From positions 62,001-126,000 of the forward strand of contig NZ_FUWJ01000005.1 of assembly GCF_900167455.1 (NCBI RefSeq): a stretch of 64,000 nucleotides of DNA, in the 5' to 3' direction. Shown here piece after piece: positions 17,099 to 28,279 of this stretch. The notes below the pieces were generated by a model. That model was not told the origin of the DNA, ran no database searches, and saw only the letters and a program-made list of their open reading frames with translations. Each line of letters opens with the position of its first letter. Positions within the stretch are counted from its first letter, which is position 1. The translations under genes were made by a program, and so were the position numbers. This DNA comes from Enhydrobacter aerosaccus (GTDB taxonomy: Bacteria; Pseudomonadota; Alphaproteobacteria; Reyranellales; Reyranellaceae).

Positions 17099-17806
17099 AT
17101 GCGCCGGTCCGACCGCCTGTTCGACATCATCCAACACCTGCGTGTCGCCACCAGACCGGTGACCGCAGCGATGCTGGCTGCCGATCTCGAAGTCACCGTG
17201 CGCACCGTCTACCGCGACATCGCCACCCTGCAGGCGCGCCGCGTGCCGATCGATGGCGAGGCCGGCGTCGGCTATGTCCTGCGCAAGAGCTTCAACCTGC
17301 CGCCGCTGATGTTCACCGCCGACGAGGCCGAGTCGATCGCCGTCGGCGCACGCCTGGTCCAGCGGCTGCGCGATCCCAAGCTTCAGGAGGCGGCAGCCAG
17401 CGTGCTGGCCAAGGTGACCACCGTGCTGCCCGAGGCGTTACGATCGACCTTGGGTGCGCCGCACATCTTCGTCTCCGAGGGAAGCGCGGTCCCGGCCGAA
17501 GGAGTCGACCTAGCCGAGCTCCGCGCGGCCATCCGCGACAGCCGCAAGCTCCACATCGCCTATGCCGACGAGAAGGGCCGGCGCACCAACCGCACGATCT
17601 GGCCCATTGCAATGGCCTACTATGTCGACGTGACGCTGGTCGGCGCCTGGTGCGAGTTGCGCGCCGATTACCGCAATTTCCGCGTCGAGCGCATCCTGTC
17701 CTCGCGGGTCCTCGACGAGCATTTCGACCAGGACAACGGCCGCCTGTTCGCAGAGTGGTCCGCGCTGCCCAAGGAGCGGCCTGACTCGGCCTGGCAACGG
17801 CGCTAG
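17099..17806 (+). CDS. HTH/WYL-domain transcriptional regulator (YafY type)
   Basis: A 235-residue cytosolic DNA-binding regulator. Residues 1-60 are a winged helix of the HTH_11/DeoR type (LAADLEVTVRTVYRDIATLQ). The C-terminal part is a WYL domain (about 138-205), a ligand-sensing fold that often detects nucleotides, metabolites or single-stranded DNA. The family mostly represses its own gene and a divergent target. The operator candidate at 17063-17080 ends 18 bp before the ATG, and a matching palindrome sits before the cupin-like gene at 14735. The likely regulon is this gene, the RidA-DMT-PNPOx operon and the cupin-like gene. The TauD oxygenase follows 9 bp after its stop and may be co-transcribed. 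Confidence 0.9.
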   Translation: MRRSDRLFDIIQHLRVATRPVTAAMLAADLEVTVRTVYRDIATLQARRVPIDGEAGVGYVLRKSFNLPPLMFTADEAESIAVGARLVQRLRDPKLQEAAASVLAKVTTVLPEALRSTLGAPHIFVSEGSAVPAEGVDLAELRAAIRDSRKLHIAYADEKGRRTNRTIWPIAMAYYVDVTLVGAWCELRADYRNFRVERILSSRVLDEHFDQDNGRLFAEWSALPKERPDSAWQRR

Positions 17807-17815
17807 GCTCGCGCC

Positions 17816-18706
17816 ATGACCATCGCCATCAAACCCATCGATCCGGTCGGCCGGGCGTTCTTTGCAGGCGAAGTCTCCGGCATCGACCTGACTCATCCCC
17901 TGTCGCCGGCGGAAGTCGCCGCTGTCCATGCCGGCATGGACGAGTTCGGCGTGCTGGTGTTCCACGACCAGACGCTGAACGACGAGCAGCAACTCGTCTT
18001 CAGCCGGCAGTTGGGTCCTCTCGAGACCGCGACTGGCGATATCGCCGCGGCGCACGAGCGGCGCGTGAGCATGGATCTCAACGACATCTCGAACCTCGAC
18101 AAGGACAACAAGGTCGTCGCCCGCGACGATCGCCGCCGCCTGTTCGGCATCGGCAACCAGCTTTGGCACTCCGACAGCTCCTTCAAGGCGGTGCCGGCCA
18201 AGTATTCGATCCTCTCGGCGCGCACCATCCCAGCCGAAGGCGGCAATACTGAATTCGCGGACATGCGCGCCGCCTATGACGCCCTCGACGAGCGCACCAA
18301 GCGCGAGGTGCACGACCTGATCTGCTGGCATAGCCAGATCTTCTCGCGCGGGCTCCTGGGCTTCACCGACTTCACCGACGAGGAGCGGGTCAAGTGGGCG
18401 CCAGTGCCGCAGCGGCTGGTGCGGCGCCATCCCAACACGGGCCGCCTGTCGCTGTATCTCGCCAGCCACGCCGGCGGCATCGAAGGATGGCCGGTACCGG
18501 AGGCGCGGGCGTTCCTGCGCGATCTCACCGAGCACGCGACACAGCGCCAGTTCGTCTATAGCCACGTCTGGCGCCCGCACGACGTGATGATGTGGGACAA
18601 CCGCGTCACCATGCATCGCGCCCGGCGCTACGACCATACGCAGGTGCGTGACCTGCGCCGCACCACGCTCACCAACGAGGTCTCGAGCCTCGACCAGGCC
18701 CCCTAA
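17816..18706 (+). CDS. TauD/TfdA-family 2-oxoglutarate dioxygenase
   Basis: A 296-residue alpha-ketoglutarate-dependent dioxygenase of the TauD/TfdA family, cytosolic. The iron ligands are H118-x-D120 (LWHSDSSF) and H267 (TMHRA), and arginines for 2-oxoglutarate follow in RDLRRTTL. It is close in pattern to TfdA (2,4-D dioxygenase) and alkylsulfatase/taurine dioxygenases, so ether, sulfonate or phenoxy-acid substrates are possible. The gene begins 9 bp after the WYL regulator. Its TAA overlaps by 4 bp the stop of the convergent DHFR-like gene. It is one of four Fe(II)/2OG-type oxygenases in this window. Confidence 0.92.
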   Translation: MTIAIKPIDPVGRAFFAGEVSGIDLTHPLSPAEVAAVHAGMDEFGVLVFHDQTLNDEQQLVFSRQLGPLETATGDIAAAHERRVSMDLNDISNLDKDNKVVARDDRRRLFGIGNQLWHSDSSFKAVPAKYSILSARTIPAEGGNTEFADMRAAYDALDERTKREVHDLICWHSQIFSRGLLGFTDFTDEERVKWAPVPQRLVRRHPNTGRLSLYLASHAGGIEGWPVPEARAFLRDLTEHATQRQFVYSHVWRPHDVMMWDNRVTMHRARRYDHTQVRDLRRTTLTNEVSSLDQAP

Positions 18707-19272
18707 CCCGCCGCCGGCATCCAGGACTCGACGCGGCAATTGACCGACGCATCGAGCATGCGCGTCTCGCGCAGCACCAGGCCGTGGCGCGCCATCACCG
18801 CCTCGACCGTCGTTGTCGAACCCACACCGGGAAACACCGGCCGGCCTTCCGGCACGCTGGCATCCGTGCGAGTGAGGTAGAAGCAGTCGTAGCCGATCGT
18901 CAGGAACAGTCCGAACACCGCGGTCCCGCCGACCACGGCCGCGACGCCATTCTCGATCCCAAGTCCTGACCACGCCTCGGCAAAGGGCGTCGATGCCGGA
19001 TTCCACAGCATCGCCCGCGGATTGGTCGGATCGGGCATCAACGCCGTCACGCGCCCTGTTACGACGAGGCGGCGGCGCAGCTTCTCCTTCGGGCCACCCT
19101 CCGCGGAATAACGGCCATTGATGATCGCCGACGCCCGGTCGACCGACTCCTGGTAAAATTTGTGGTCGGCCGGAATCTTGATCTGCTCCGGGAAACGGCC
19201 GTCCGCTGTCGCGATCATCCCTTCGCGGGAGATGACGGCATAGCCCTCGACATAGGGACGCGCGACGGTCAT
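18703..19272 (-). CDS. DHFR/RibD C-terminal-like reductase
   Basis: A 189-residue protein that I read as the dihydrofolate reductase/RibD C-terminal fold from its N-terminal YVEGYAVISREGMIATADGRFP pattern (residues 7-28), the ASAIINGRYS segment near 48-57 and the glycine-rich GGTAVFGLFL near 115-124. It would bind NADPH, but bacterial standalone members rarely act as true DHFR. It starts 8 bp after the Bug-type binding-protein gene ends, so the two are one operon. The 3' end overlaps the stop of the convergent TauD gene by 4 bp. The reaction is unknown. Confidence 0.7.
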   Translation of the reverse strand: MTVARPYVEGYAVISREGMIATADGRFPEQIKIPADHKFYQESVDRASAIINGRYSAEGGPKEKLRRRLVVTGRVTALMPDPTNPRAMLWNPASTPFAEAWSGLGIENGVAAVVGGTAVFGLFLTIGYDCFYLTRTDASVPEGRPVFPGVGSTTTVEAVMARHGLVLRETRMLDASVNCRVESWMPAAG

Positions 19273-19280
19273 GGCTCTGT

Positions 19281-20276
19281 CTATTCCGGCTTGATGCCGA
19301 GCGCCACGATCATCGGGATCAGCGACGCCTTCAGCGTCTCGTAGTCGGCCGTCACCTCCTCATGCGGCATCGGCTTCTCCGTGAGGCCGAAGCTTTCCAT
19401 CATCCGCCGACCCGGCTCCGAATCGGCAGCCGCCACCCACAGGTCGGACATGCGCTTGACGACCTCCTTCGGCGTGCCGGCCGGCGCCGCGAGGCCGAGC
19501 CAGCCGCGCACGACGAAGGCGTCGTCCGTGAAGCCCTGCTCGATGGTGGTAGGCACGTCGGGCAGCTTGCCGGCACGCACCCGGCTCGGCGCCGCGATCG
19601 GGCGGATCTCGCCCTTCACCAGCAGCGCGTTCATTGCCTGCGGGCTGCCCATCGCCGCCTGGAGCGAGCCCGCGCCCATGTCCTGCCACATCGGCGCCTC
19701 GCCCTTGTAGGTGACGATCTCCATCGACAGGCCGAACTTCTCGTTGAGGTGCTGCGCCAGGATATGCGCCGACGAGCCGAGCGCCCACGAGCCGAAGTTG
19801 ACCTTGTTGGTCTTGGCGTAAGCCACGAGCTCCTTGAGGTTGGTCACCGGCACCGACTTGTGCACCACGACCGGCAGTACGCCCGACGACATGCCGGAGA
19901 CGAGCACGAAATCCTTGTCCGGATCGAAACCCAGATTCTTGAACATGGCGCGGTTCTGCACCAGCGTGCTCGAGACCGTGTGCAGGAAGGTGTAACCGTC
20001 GCCGTTTGCGCGCGCGACCTGCGCGGCGCCGATATTGCCCGAGGCACCGGGGCGATTGTCGATGATGACCTGCTGACCCGTCGCCTGCTGCACCGCCTGG
20101 CCGAAAGCCCGCGCAATGCCATCCGTCAGGCCGCCGGCGGGGAAGTTCACCACGATGGTGACTGGCTTGGCGGGCCACATCGCCTCCGCGCGCGCAATGA
20201 ACGGCGCGGCGACGACGGGACCTGCGACGGTGACACCGGCAAGGCCGCGCAGAACGGCTCTTCTTGTTTGCTTCAT
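19281..20276 (-). CDS. Bug-family tripartite tricarboxylate transporter substrate-binding protein
   Basis: A 331-residue periplasmic binding protein of the Bug/TctC family. The N-terminus is MKQTRRAVLRGLAG with a twin-arginine-like or standard signal ending at ARAEA. It is followed by the family block WPAKPVTIVVNFPAGGLTDG and by IIDNRPGASGNIGA. No TctA/TctB membrane genes are near, which is common for this expanded family. The frame stays open for a further 900 codons upstream, antisense to the FadB-type gene, but that is a GC-rich shadow. GGGAG 7 bases before the ATG at 20276 fixes the start. It is co-transcribed with the DHFR-like gene. The ligand is likely a carboxylate. Confidence 0.92.
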   Translation of the reverse strand: MKQTRRAVLRGLAGVTVAGPVVAAPFIARAEAMWPAKPVTIVVNFPAGGLTDGIARAFGQAVQQATGQQVIIDNRPGASGNIGAAQVARANGDGYTFLHTVSSTLVQNRAMFKNLGFDPDKDFVLVSGMSSGVLPVVVHKSVPVTNLKELVAYAKTNKVNFGSWALGSSAHILAQHLNEKFGLSMEIVTYKGEAPMWQDMGAGSLQAAMGSPQAMNALLVKGEIRPIAAPSRVRAGKLPDVPTTIEQGFTDDAFVVRGWLGLAAPAGTPKEVVKRMSDLWVAAADSEPGRRMMESFGLTEKPMPHEEVTADYETLKASLIPMIVALGIKPE

Positions 20277-20438
20277 TCGCTTCACTCCCTGTGTGCTAAC
20301 GCCAGTACGCATAGACCAGGCAAAGCGGGAAAGGCCAGACGACTCTCCGCAAGGCGAAACCACTGCCCGCTGGGCGGCGCGCCTCGGGATTGCTAAGACC
20401 GTCCACCTTCTACGGTCTTCACGATAGGAAAGAAGCCC

Positions 20439-22535
<2,097 letters not shown>

Positions 22536-22541
22536 GCCGAA

Positions 22542-23031
22542 ATGCCAAGCGATCCGCCATTTTGGCATACCGCGGTCGCGGCGGAGGATAAGGTTTCCGT
22601 CGCGTTTCCCGGCAAGCCGGAAGCAGACACACAAAAGCACGTCTATCCCGATGAGAATCCGCCTCGGACCGTGTTTGTCCATGCGCTGTTCCTTAAACCT
22701 GCTATGGGAACTTCCTATTTCGTTATTTGGCAGAAGCCGACTTTCGAACCAGGTGATCCGCAAGCGGGAGTAGAAGCCCTGAAGACTTTTGACTCTAACT
22801 TCACCGTCGAATTCGAACTCCACGGCAGAGAGATCGAGGTCGAGGGAGTTCAGGGCCTGGAGGCGACATGGCCGACCACGACCGGATATATAGAGCGTAA
22901 GCGCGTGTTCCTTGTGGATGGCATCGCCATTGAGCAATGTTACGAAGGATGCGCAGGCACCGAGAATTCTCCCGATGTCGAGAAGTTCTTTTCATCGCTA
23001 AAGTTCCATCTGAAACCTGAGAGGAAAACCA

Positions 23032-23039
<8 letters not shown>
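22542..23039 (+). CDS. Unknown protein between the beta-oxidation genes
   Basis: A 165-residue soluble protein that I do not recognise. It has no signal peptide or membrane segment; the pattern is mixed alpha/beta with an aromatic-rich middle ([10 protein letters not shown]) and two cysteines close together (CYEGCAG near residue 140). It resembles small 'fatty acid oxidation-associated' hypothetical proteins only by position. It starts 6 bp after the FadB-type stop and overlaps the thiolase start by 8 bp, so it is part of that operon. The codon use is visibly less GC-rich than both neighbours (third positions include many A/T), which may mean recent insertion or relaxed selection. Function is open. 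Confidence 0.6.
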
Positions 23040-24222
<1,183 letters not shown>

Positions 24223-24396
24223 GCGTCTCCCGGCCAGAGACTCATCGTTGCCTTCTCCTGTGATCGGGGGAAGGCCACGCGAACGACCGACGGAGGCTTC
24301 CCGCTCCTTCCCTTCTCGTCGGAAGCCTCGAATGCCGATGACATAAGGTCTATCGGCGATTCTTCCCGGTCTCCCCGCCTCCCTTCCGCTCTCACA

Positions 24397-24416
24397 AAAA
24401 ATCCTCGCGAGGATTG
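24397..24416 (-). terminator. Rho-independent terminator candidate for the MFS gene
   Basis: The 16-bp perfect palindrome AATCCTCGCGAGGATT (24401-24416) is followed, read on the minus strand, by a T-run of six (24402-24397). It lies about 150 bp after the stop of the minus-strand MFS gene at 24567. The palindrome can fold as a 6-bp stem with a CGCG loop. It shares the TCGCGA core with the nearby cluster. Confidence 0.6.
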
Positions 24417-24453
24417 CCGTAAATCGGCGGCCTGGCGCGCTTTTGCACGATTC

Positions 24454-24480
24454 CTCGCGAGGCTCGCGAGCTTCGCGAGA
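24454..24480. repeat. Three tandem 9-bp units around TCGCGA
   Basis: Three adjacent 9-mers, CTCGCGAGG, CTCGCGAGC and TTCGCGAGA, place a TCGCGA core every 9 bp (24455, 24464, 24473). A fourth core is in the terminator palindrome at 24405. Regular spacing close to one helical turn suggests a protein-binding array or a slippage-born repeat. It is also a dense set of NruI-type sites (TCGCGA). Confidence 0.6.
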
Positions 24481-24566
24481 AGCACGACAGGCGGGCGGAA
24501 AATGAACGGATTGGCAGCGATCGGATCATGGTCGCCACCTTACGCTCGCCTCGTGCGCACTCCCTA

Positions 24567-25757
24567 TTATGGTCGCGAACGCCCGCCCGCGACGACGATC
24601 GCTGCCAGAACCTGTACCGCCGCCGCGAGCGCGAACGGCACCAGGTAATCGTGCGTGCTGTCCTTCAGCCAGCCGAGCACGACCGGCGCGAAGGCAAACA
24701 GCGCCTGGTTCATGGCCGTGACCAGAGCCACGACCGTACCGACATCGACGGCGCAGAACTCGCGTTGAGCGATCACGGGCGGCAAGGACACGAGGTTGCC
24801 GACGCCAAGGCCGAACAGCACACACCCCAGCGTGAGCTGCGCCAAGCCGGCGCCGAACGCAAGCATCGACGTCCCTATGGCTTGGGTCACGAGGCTCGCC
24901 GCACCGAGGAGCCGTGCGTCACGTCCGCCGATCAGCCGACCAACCAGGACACGGCCGAAGATGGCACAAATCGTCGTCAGGCTGACGGCGGCGGCAGCCA
25001 GGCTTGGCCCGAGCGGCGGCGTAAGCCGGGCAATCAGATGCGCGAACATGCCGATCTGGGCGAAGAGGCCAAGCGCGAAGGCTGCCGACAGGGTGAGGAA
25101 ACGCGGCATGCGCATCAGCCTGCCGCGCGTCGTGGCCGCCGCCTGCCGCAGGTCGATAGTCTTGGCGCCAGGGGACTCCCACAGGAAAGCCCGGGCGAGC
25201 GGACACAGCACCGCCACCATCAGGGCCCCAAGGATGGTGGTCGCCCCGCCAAGACCGAACCGCGTGATCAACACCATCCATAGGGGCACGAACGCGACGC
25301 CGCCGACGCTGGCGCCATTGAAAGCCAGGCTGATCGCCCTCGGCCTGTTGCTGGTGAACCATGGAGACACGATCGCATTGAGCGCCGCGCCGCTCGTCGC
25401 CGCCCATCCGGCCGCGCTTAACAACACTGCTGGTCCGATCTGCCAGAGCTCGTGGGCATGGCCCCAGGCCGCGGCGCCGGAGGCCGCCAACAGCGCGCCG
25501 GCGAAAGTCACGCGCCCCACGCCGAAGCGGCGATAGGCGTCCGGCAACCACGTGATGAGGATCGCGCTCACGAGAAAATGCGCCGAGACGGCGGACGAGA
25601 CTGTCGAGATCGACCATCCCTGAGCCTGGTGCAGCGACTGAAGGTAAACAGCCGGTCCATAGAAGCCGACACCCCAGCCGAACACGGCGACGACAAACGC
25701 CACCCAGGCGACGCGCCATCCTTCCCGGTTGGCGACGATCACCTCGGACGCCGCCAC
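24567..25757 (-). CDS. MFS transporter
   Basis: A 396-residue major facilitator superfamily protein with about 12 hydrophobic segments, an inner-membrane secondary transporter. The pattern FGWGVGFYGPAVYLQSLHQAQGW near the N-terminus is typical of the oxalate/formate and UhpC-like or monocarboxylate-type MFS groups that are common in alphaproteobacteria. The substrate is unknown. The start is GTG at 25757 with GGGAG about 10 bases upstream. It overlaps the end of the GNAT gene by 19 bp, so both are read from one transcript. A candidate intrinsic terminator lies about 150 bp after its stop. Confidence 0.9.
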   Translation of the reverse strand: MAASEVIVANREGWRVAWVAFVVAVFGWGVGFYGPAVYLQSLHQAQGWSISTVSSAVSAHFLVSAILITWLPDAYRRFGVGRVTFAGALLAASGAAAWGHAHELWQIGPAVLLSAAGWAATSGAALNAIVSPWFTSNRPRAISLAFNGASVGGVAFVPLWMVLITRFGLGGATTILGALMVAVLCPLARAFLWESPGAKTIDLRQAAATTRGRLMRMPRFLTLSAAFALGLFAQIGMFAHLIARLTPPLGPSLAAAAVSLTTICAIFGRVLVGRLIGGRDARLLGAASLVTQAIGTSMLAFGAGLAQLTLGCVLFGLGVGNLVSLPPVIAQREFCAVDVGTVVALVTAMNQALFAFAPVVLGWLKDSTHDYLVPFALAAAVQVLAAIVVAGGRSRP

Positions 25758-26422
25758 AGGACGAAAATCTCCCGACGCACCGTGAAGCCAAGCTTCCGGT
25801 AGAGCGATACCGCCGCCCCATTGTCCGGTCGCACATGCAGGAACGGCACCTCGCCGTCAGAAAAGGCCTGCCGCATCAGCGCCAGGGTCAAGCATTGGCC
25901 ATATCCTCTTCCGCGTGCTTCCGGATGCACGCAGATCGCGCTCAACTCGACATGGCCCGGCGGCCGCAAGCGCTCTCCCGCCATGGCCATCAACCGGCCG
26001 CCCTCCTTGATGCCGAGGTAGCGACCGAGTTCCGGCGTGCGCGTGCCGAAGGGACCCGGCCTGGAGCGTTCGACCAGTTCGAGCATTGCCGGGGTGTCGG
26101 CCAGTGAGAGAGGAGCGACAGCACGCTCCTCCTTCATGGCCGCCGACGGACCGACGGCAATCATCTGCAGCATCGGGAATGCGTCGACTTCCTCCCATCC
26201 TCCCGGCATGGGCTCGTTCAGCGGCCGGAACAGCCGGGCTTCGCTGCCGCGCGGCAGGTCGAGCGCGAGATCGGCGTAGGAGCCGTCGCTCGCATCGACG
26301 ATGGCCGAGAACGGCGCCATGTCGCGCGGATAGTGAGCGGCGCGCTCCTGCAGCGTTGCATGCCGACGGTGCGGACCGGTGAGGGCGTGCCAAACCGGAT
26401 TGTCGAGAACGTTGATCGTCAT
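25739..26422 (-). CDS. GNAT-family N-acetyltransferase (FR47-like)
   Basis: A 227-residue protein whose C-terminal 100 residues carry the GNAT acetyl-CoA site (HPEARGRGYGQCLTLALM, the Q/R-x-x-G-x-G/A motif) followed by HVRPDNGAAVSLYRKLGFTV. The N-terminal half is a less conserved FR47/GCN5-related part. It would acetylate a small amine or a protein. I use the ATG at 26422; in-frame ATGs at 26476 and 26572 would run into the divergent Ada-type gene. No convincing ribosome site lies before any of them, so the start is uncertain. The gene is co-transcribed with the MFS transporter, which may export the same class of compound. Confidence 0.8.
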   Translation of the reverse strand: MTINVLDNPVWHALTGPHRRHATLQERAAHYPRDMAPFSAIVDASDGSYADLALDLPRGSEARLFRPLNEPMPGGWEEVDAFPMLQMIAVGPSAAMKEERAVAPLSLADTPAMLELVERSRPGPFGTRTPELGRYLGIKEGGRLMAMAGERLRPPGHVELSAICVHPEARGRGYGQCLTLALMRQAFSDGEVPFLHVRPDNGAAVSLYRKLGFTVRREIFVLWRRPR

Positions 26423-26444
26423 GACCGGCGAGCTACCATGAGGT

Positions 26445-27047
26445 GTGAAAACCAGCTCGCCGGAATCGGACTCCATCCTCCCGCTCGCCCCAGCGATCTG
26501 CGAGCGCGCCCGTGTACGGCGCGATCGCCGGTTCGATGGCCTGTTCTTCAGCGGCGTGCGCACCACCGGCATCTATTGCCGCCCGGTCTGTCCGGTCCGT
26601 CCCGCGCATGGCCGCAACGTCATCTTCTTCGGATCGGCGGCGGCGGCGGAAGGCGCCGGCTTCCGCCCTTGCCTGCGCTGCCGCCCGGAGACCGCGCCCT
26701 TCTCGCCGGCCTGGCAGGGATCGCGGGCAACGGTGCATCGTGCGTTACGCTTGATCCGCGACGGCGTCCTGGACGACGCGGGGCTTGAAGCACTCGCCGA
26801 CCGGCTGGGTGTCGGAACGCGGCATCTCGACAGATTGTTCAAGCGTCATATCGGCGCCAGTCCACTTCAGGTTGCCCGCACCTATCGCGTGCAACGGGCC
26901 AAGCGCCTGCTCGACCAGACGTCTCTCCCGATGCCGGAGATTGCCTTCCGCTCTGGATTCACGAGCTTGCGGCGCTTCAACACCGTGTTCGCCGAAGTGT
27001 ACGGCCGTCCGCCGACGGCCATCCGTCGGGTCGCAACGCGATCCTAG
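26445..27047 (+). CDS. AdaA-type methylphosphotriester-DNA methyltransferase/AraC regulator
   Basis: A 200-residue two-domain protein. Residues 27-90 match the Ada N-terminal zinc/methyl-acceptor domain, with four spaced cysteines (YCRPVCP and CLRCR). In E. coli Ada, the first of these accepts a methyl group from a phosphotriester. Residues 95-195 are an AraC-type double HTH (LADRLGVGTRHLDRLFKRHIG and MPEIAFRSGFTSLRRFNTVFAEVYGRPP). There is no C-terminal O6-methylguanine transferase or AlkA glycosylase domain, as in Bacillus AdaA (about 210 residues). It would sense DNA alkylation and activate repair genes. GTG at 26445 is the best start I see, but its ribosome site is poor. No partner alkylation-repair gene is adjacent. 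The start is 22 bp from the divergent GNAT start. Confidence 0.88.
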   Translation: MKTSSPESDSILPLAPAICERARVRRDRRFDGLFFSGVRTTGIYCRPVCPVRPAHGRNVIFFGSAAAAEGAGFRPCLRCRPETAPFSPAWQGSRATVHRALRLIRDGVLDDAGLEALADRLGVGTRHLDRLFKRHIGASPLQVARTYRVQRAKRLLDQTSLPMPEIAFRSGFTSLRRFNTVFAEVYGRPPTAIRRVATRS

Positions 27048-27346
27048 CGGTAGTGGCCGCCAACTGCGGGCCTCCGGCTTTACCGTCACCAGCGCAGCGC
27101 ACCTTCGCGCCTTCAGCCTCACGAAAATCCGAGCCGTCCCCGCGATCGCGCGATGCCGCTGGCTGCAGGCAGCGCGCGCGGGCCCGAAATAGAGTCAGAA
27201 GATCAGCAGCTTCCGCTCTTCGTGCTGTGCGCTCAGCGCCCCTGGGGAACGTGAGTAGAAAGGCGGAGCCCTGCGCATAACATTCGAGTCACTGCCTGAC
27301 GGCAGCGCGACAGACTTCTCCGGAAATACAGCTGTGGAGACTTGCC
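27048..27346. other. Intergenic region, nothing coding seen
   Basis: I see no coding region. I looked for a remnant of an AlkA-type glycosylase after the Ada-type gene and found none. A short hairpin CTGCC-TGAC-GGCAG (27292-27305) lies 41 bp before the lipoprotein gene and may be part of its leader. Otherwise nothing is recognised. Confidence 0.6.
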
Positions 27347-28018
27347 ATGGGCGAGACCCCTCTCCGCGCCGTCCGCTTCGGACGCGTTCCCCTCTTCCTG
27401 ACCGCCACGCTTCTGCTCGGCGCCTGTTCGACGGCGCGGATCGTCTCGGCCGAGGATGTCTCCACCGGGGTAAAAACGCGGCCCCCCGCCGTCCATGTCG
27501 TCGACTTCGACCTGCCCGGCGATGCGGTGAAGTCGCAATCGTTGCGGGCCGTGCTGCCATTGCATACCCGTCTCGAGCAGGCCAAGGCGCAATCGCTGGT
27601 CGACAAGCTCAGCCGTTCCATCGTCGACAACCTGCAGAAGAAGGGAATTGCCGCCGACCGCGTGACCGGGAACCAACCGTTGCCGCCCGGCGGATGGCTG
27701 GTCCGCGGCGTCTTCACCACCGTCGACGAAGGCAATCGACTGGCCCGGGCCGCCATCGGCTTTGGCGTCGGAGCAACCGACGTGGAGGTCTCCGCGTCGA
27801 TCGAGCGGCTATCACCGGCAGACGCACCCACCCCGCTCTACCGCCTGCAGACCGATGCCCGGAGCGGCAAGATGCCAGGTGCCGCCGTCACCTTGAATCC
27901 TTACGTGGCGGCCGCGAAATTCGTCCTCGATGGACGGGATCTCGACCGCAGCGTCAGCGAAACGGCGCAGAAGATCGCCGACGAGATCTCACGCCAGGTC
28001 AGGGCCGCCGCCCATTGA
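27347..28018 (+). CDS. DUF4410-domain lipoprotein
   Basis: A 223-residue exported lipoprotein. The N-terminus RAVRFGRVPLFLTATLLLGAC contains a signal segment and a lipobox LLGAC at residues 23-27, predicting lipidation of that cysteine. The rest matches DUF4410, a family of unknown function: VHVVDFDLPGD near residues 49-59, LSRSIVDNLQKKGI, and GGWLVRGVFTTVDEGNRLARAAIGFGVGATDVE. Family members are suspected of envelope or outer-membrane roles, but none is well characterised. No operon partner is near: the Ada-type gene ends 299 bp before, and the next gene starts 261 bp after. Confidence 0.8.
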   Translation: MGETPLRAVRFGRVPLFLTATLLLGACSTARIVSAEDVSTGVKTRPPAVHVVDFDLPGDAVKSQSLRAVLPLHTRLEQAKAQSLVDKLSRSIVDNLQKKGIAADRVTGNQPLPPGGWLVRGVFTTVDEGNRLARAAIGFGVGATDVEVSASIERLSPADAPTPLYRLQTDARSGKMPGAAVTLNPYVAAAKFVLDGRDLDRSVSETAQKIADEISRQVRAAAH

Positions 28019-28064
28019 CGGCCTCGATCTCCCGCACCTCCTCACAGGTAGGATGCGTCACCCA

Positions 28065-28187
28065 GAGCGTAGCCACCCGAAGGGCGGCGCAGCCGAGGGG
28101 CCCGTCCTGGCCATGCTCCATTCGATGTTGGCGCAGAAAATGGGTCCTTCGACTGCGCCTCGCTACGCTCGGCCCCGCTCAGGACGA
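28065..28187. repeat. REP-like palindromic intergenic element
   Basis: Two related arms in opposite orientation. Both contain GAGCGTAGC (28065-28073) or its complement GCTACGCTC (28162-28170), followed outward by similar GCGCAG.CGA.GG.CCC sequence. The second arm also carries GTCCT/AGGAC ends (28144-28148, 28181-28185). When translated, the arms give phrases (SHPKGGAAEGP, GAERSEAQSKDP) that recur as spurious short proteins in many proteobacterial annotations, which fits a dispersed REP/RAYT-type repeat. Recurrence in this genome is not shown by the window. Confidence 0.55.
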
Positions 28188-28279
28188 CGGAGAAGCTTTG
28201 CCACCTGCGATTGCGCCGGAGCTCCCATAAGCGGTGATCGCAGAGGAAAGGCCGACGATGACTTGATAGGGTCGTCGTC

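Larger units (their letters stand above)
24223..24566. other. Structured non-coding region between convergent genes
   Basis: No ORF with coding character is seen. The stretch holds several inverted repeats. GAGGCTTCC/GGAAGCCTC (24293-24301 and 24321-24329) is a 9-bp stem with a 19-base loop. GCCGAT/ATCGGC (24334-24339 and 24352-24357) has a 12-base loop. A palindrome followed by a U-tract on the minus strand and a cluster of TCGCGA cores are listed separately. It separates the thiolase (plus) from the MFS gene (minus, ending at 24567). Confidence 0.7.

Noticed and set aside
27048..27346. A remnant AlkA glycosylase domain after the Ada-type gene
   Set aside because: All three frames contain stops and no glycosylase motif (HhH or GPG) can be read.
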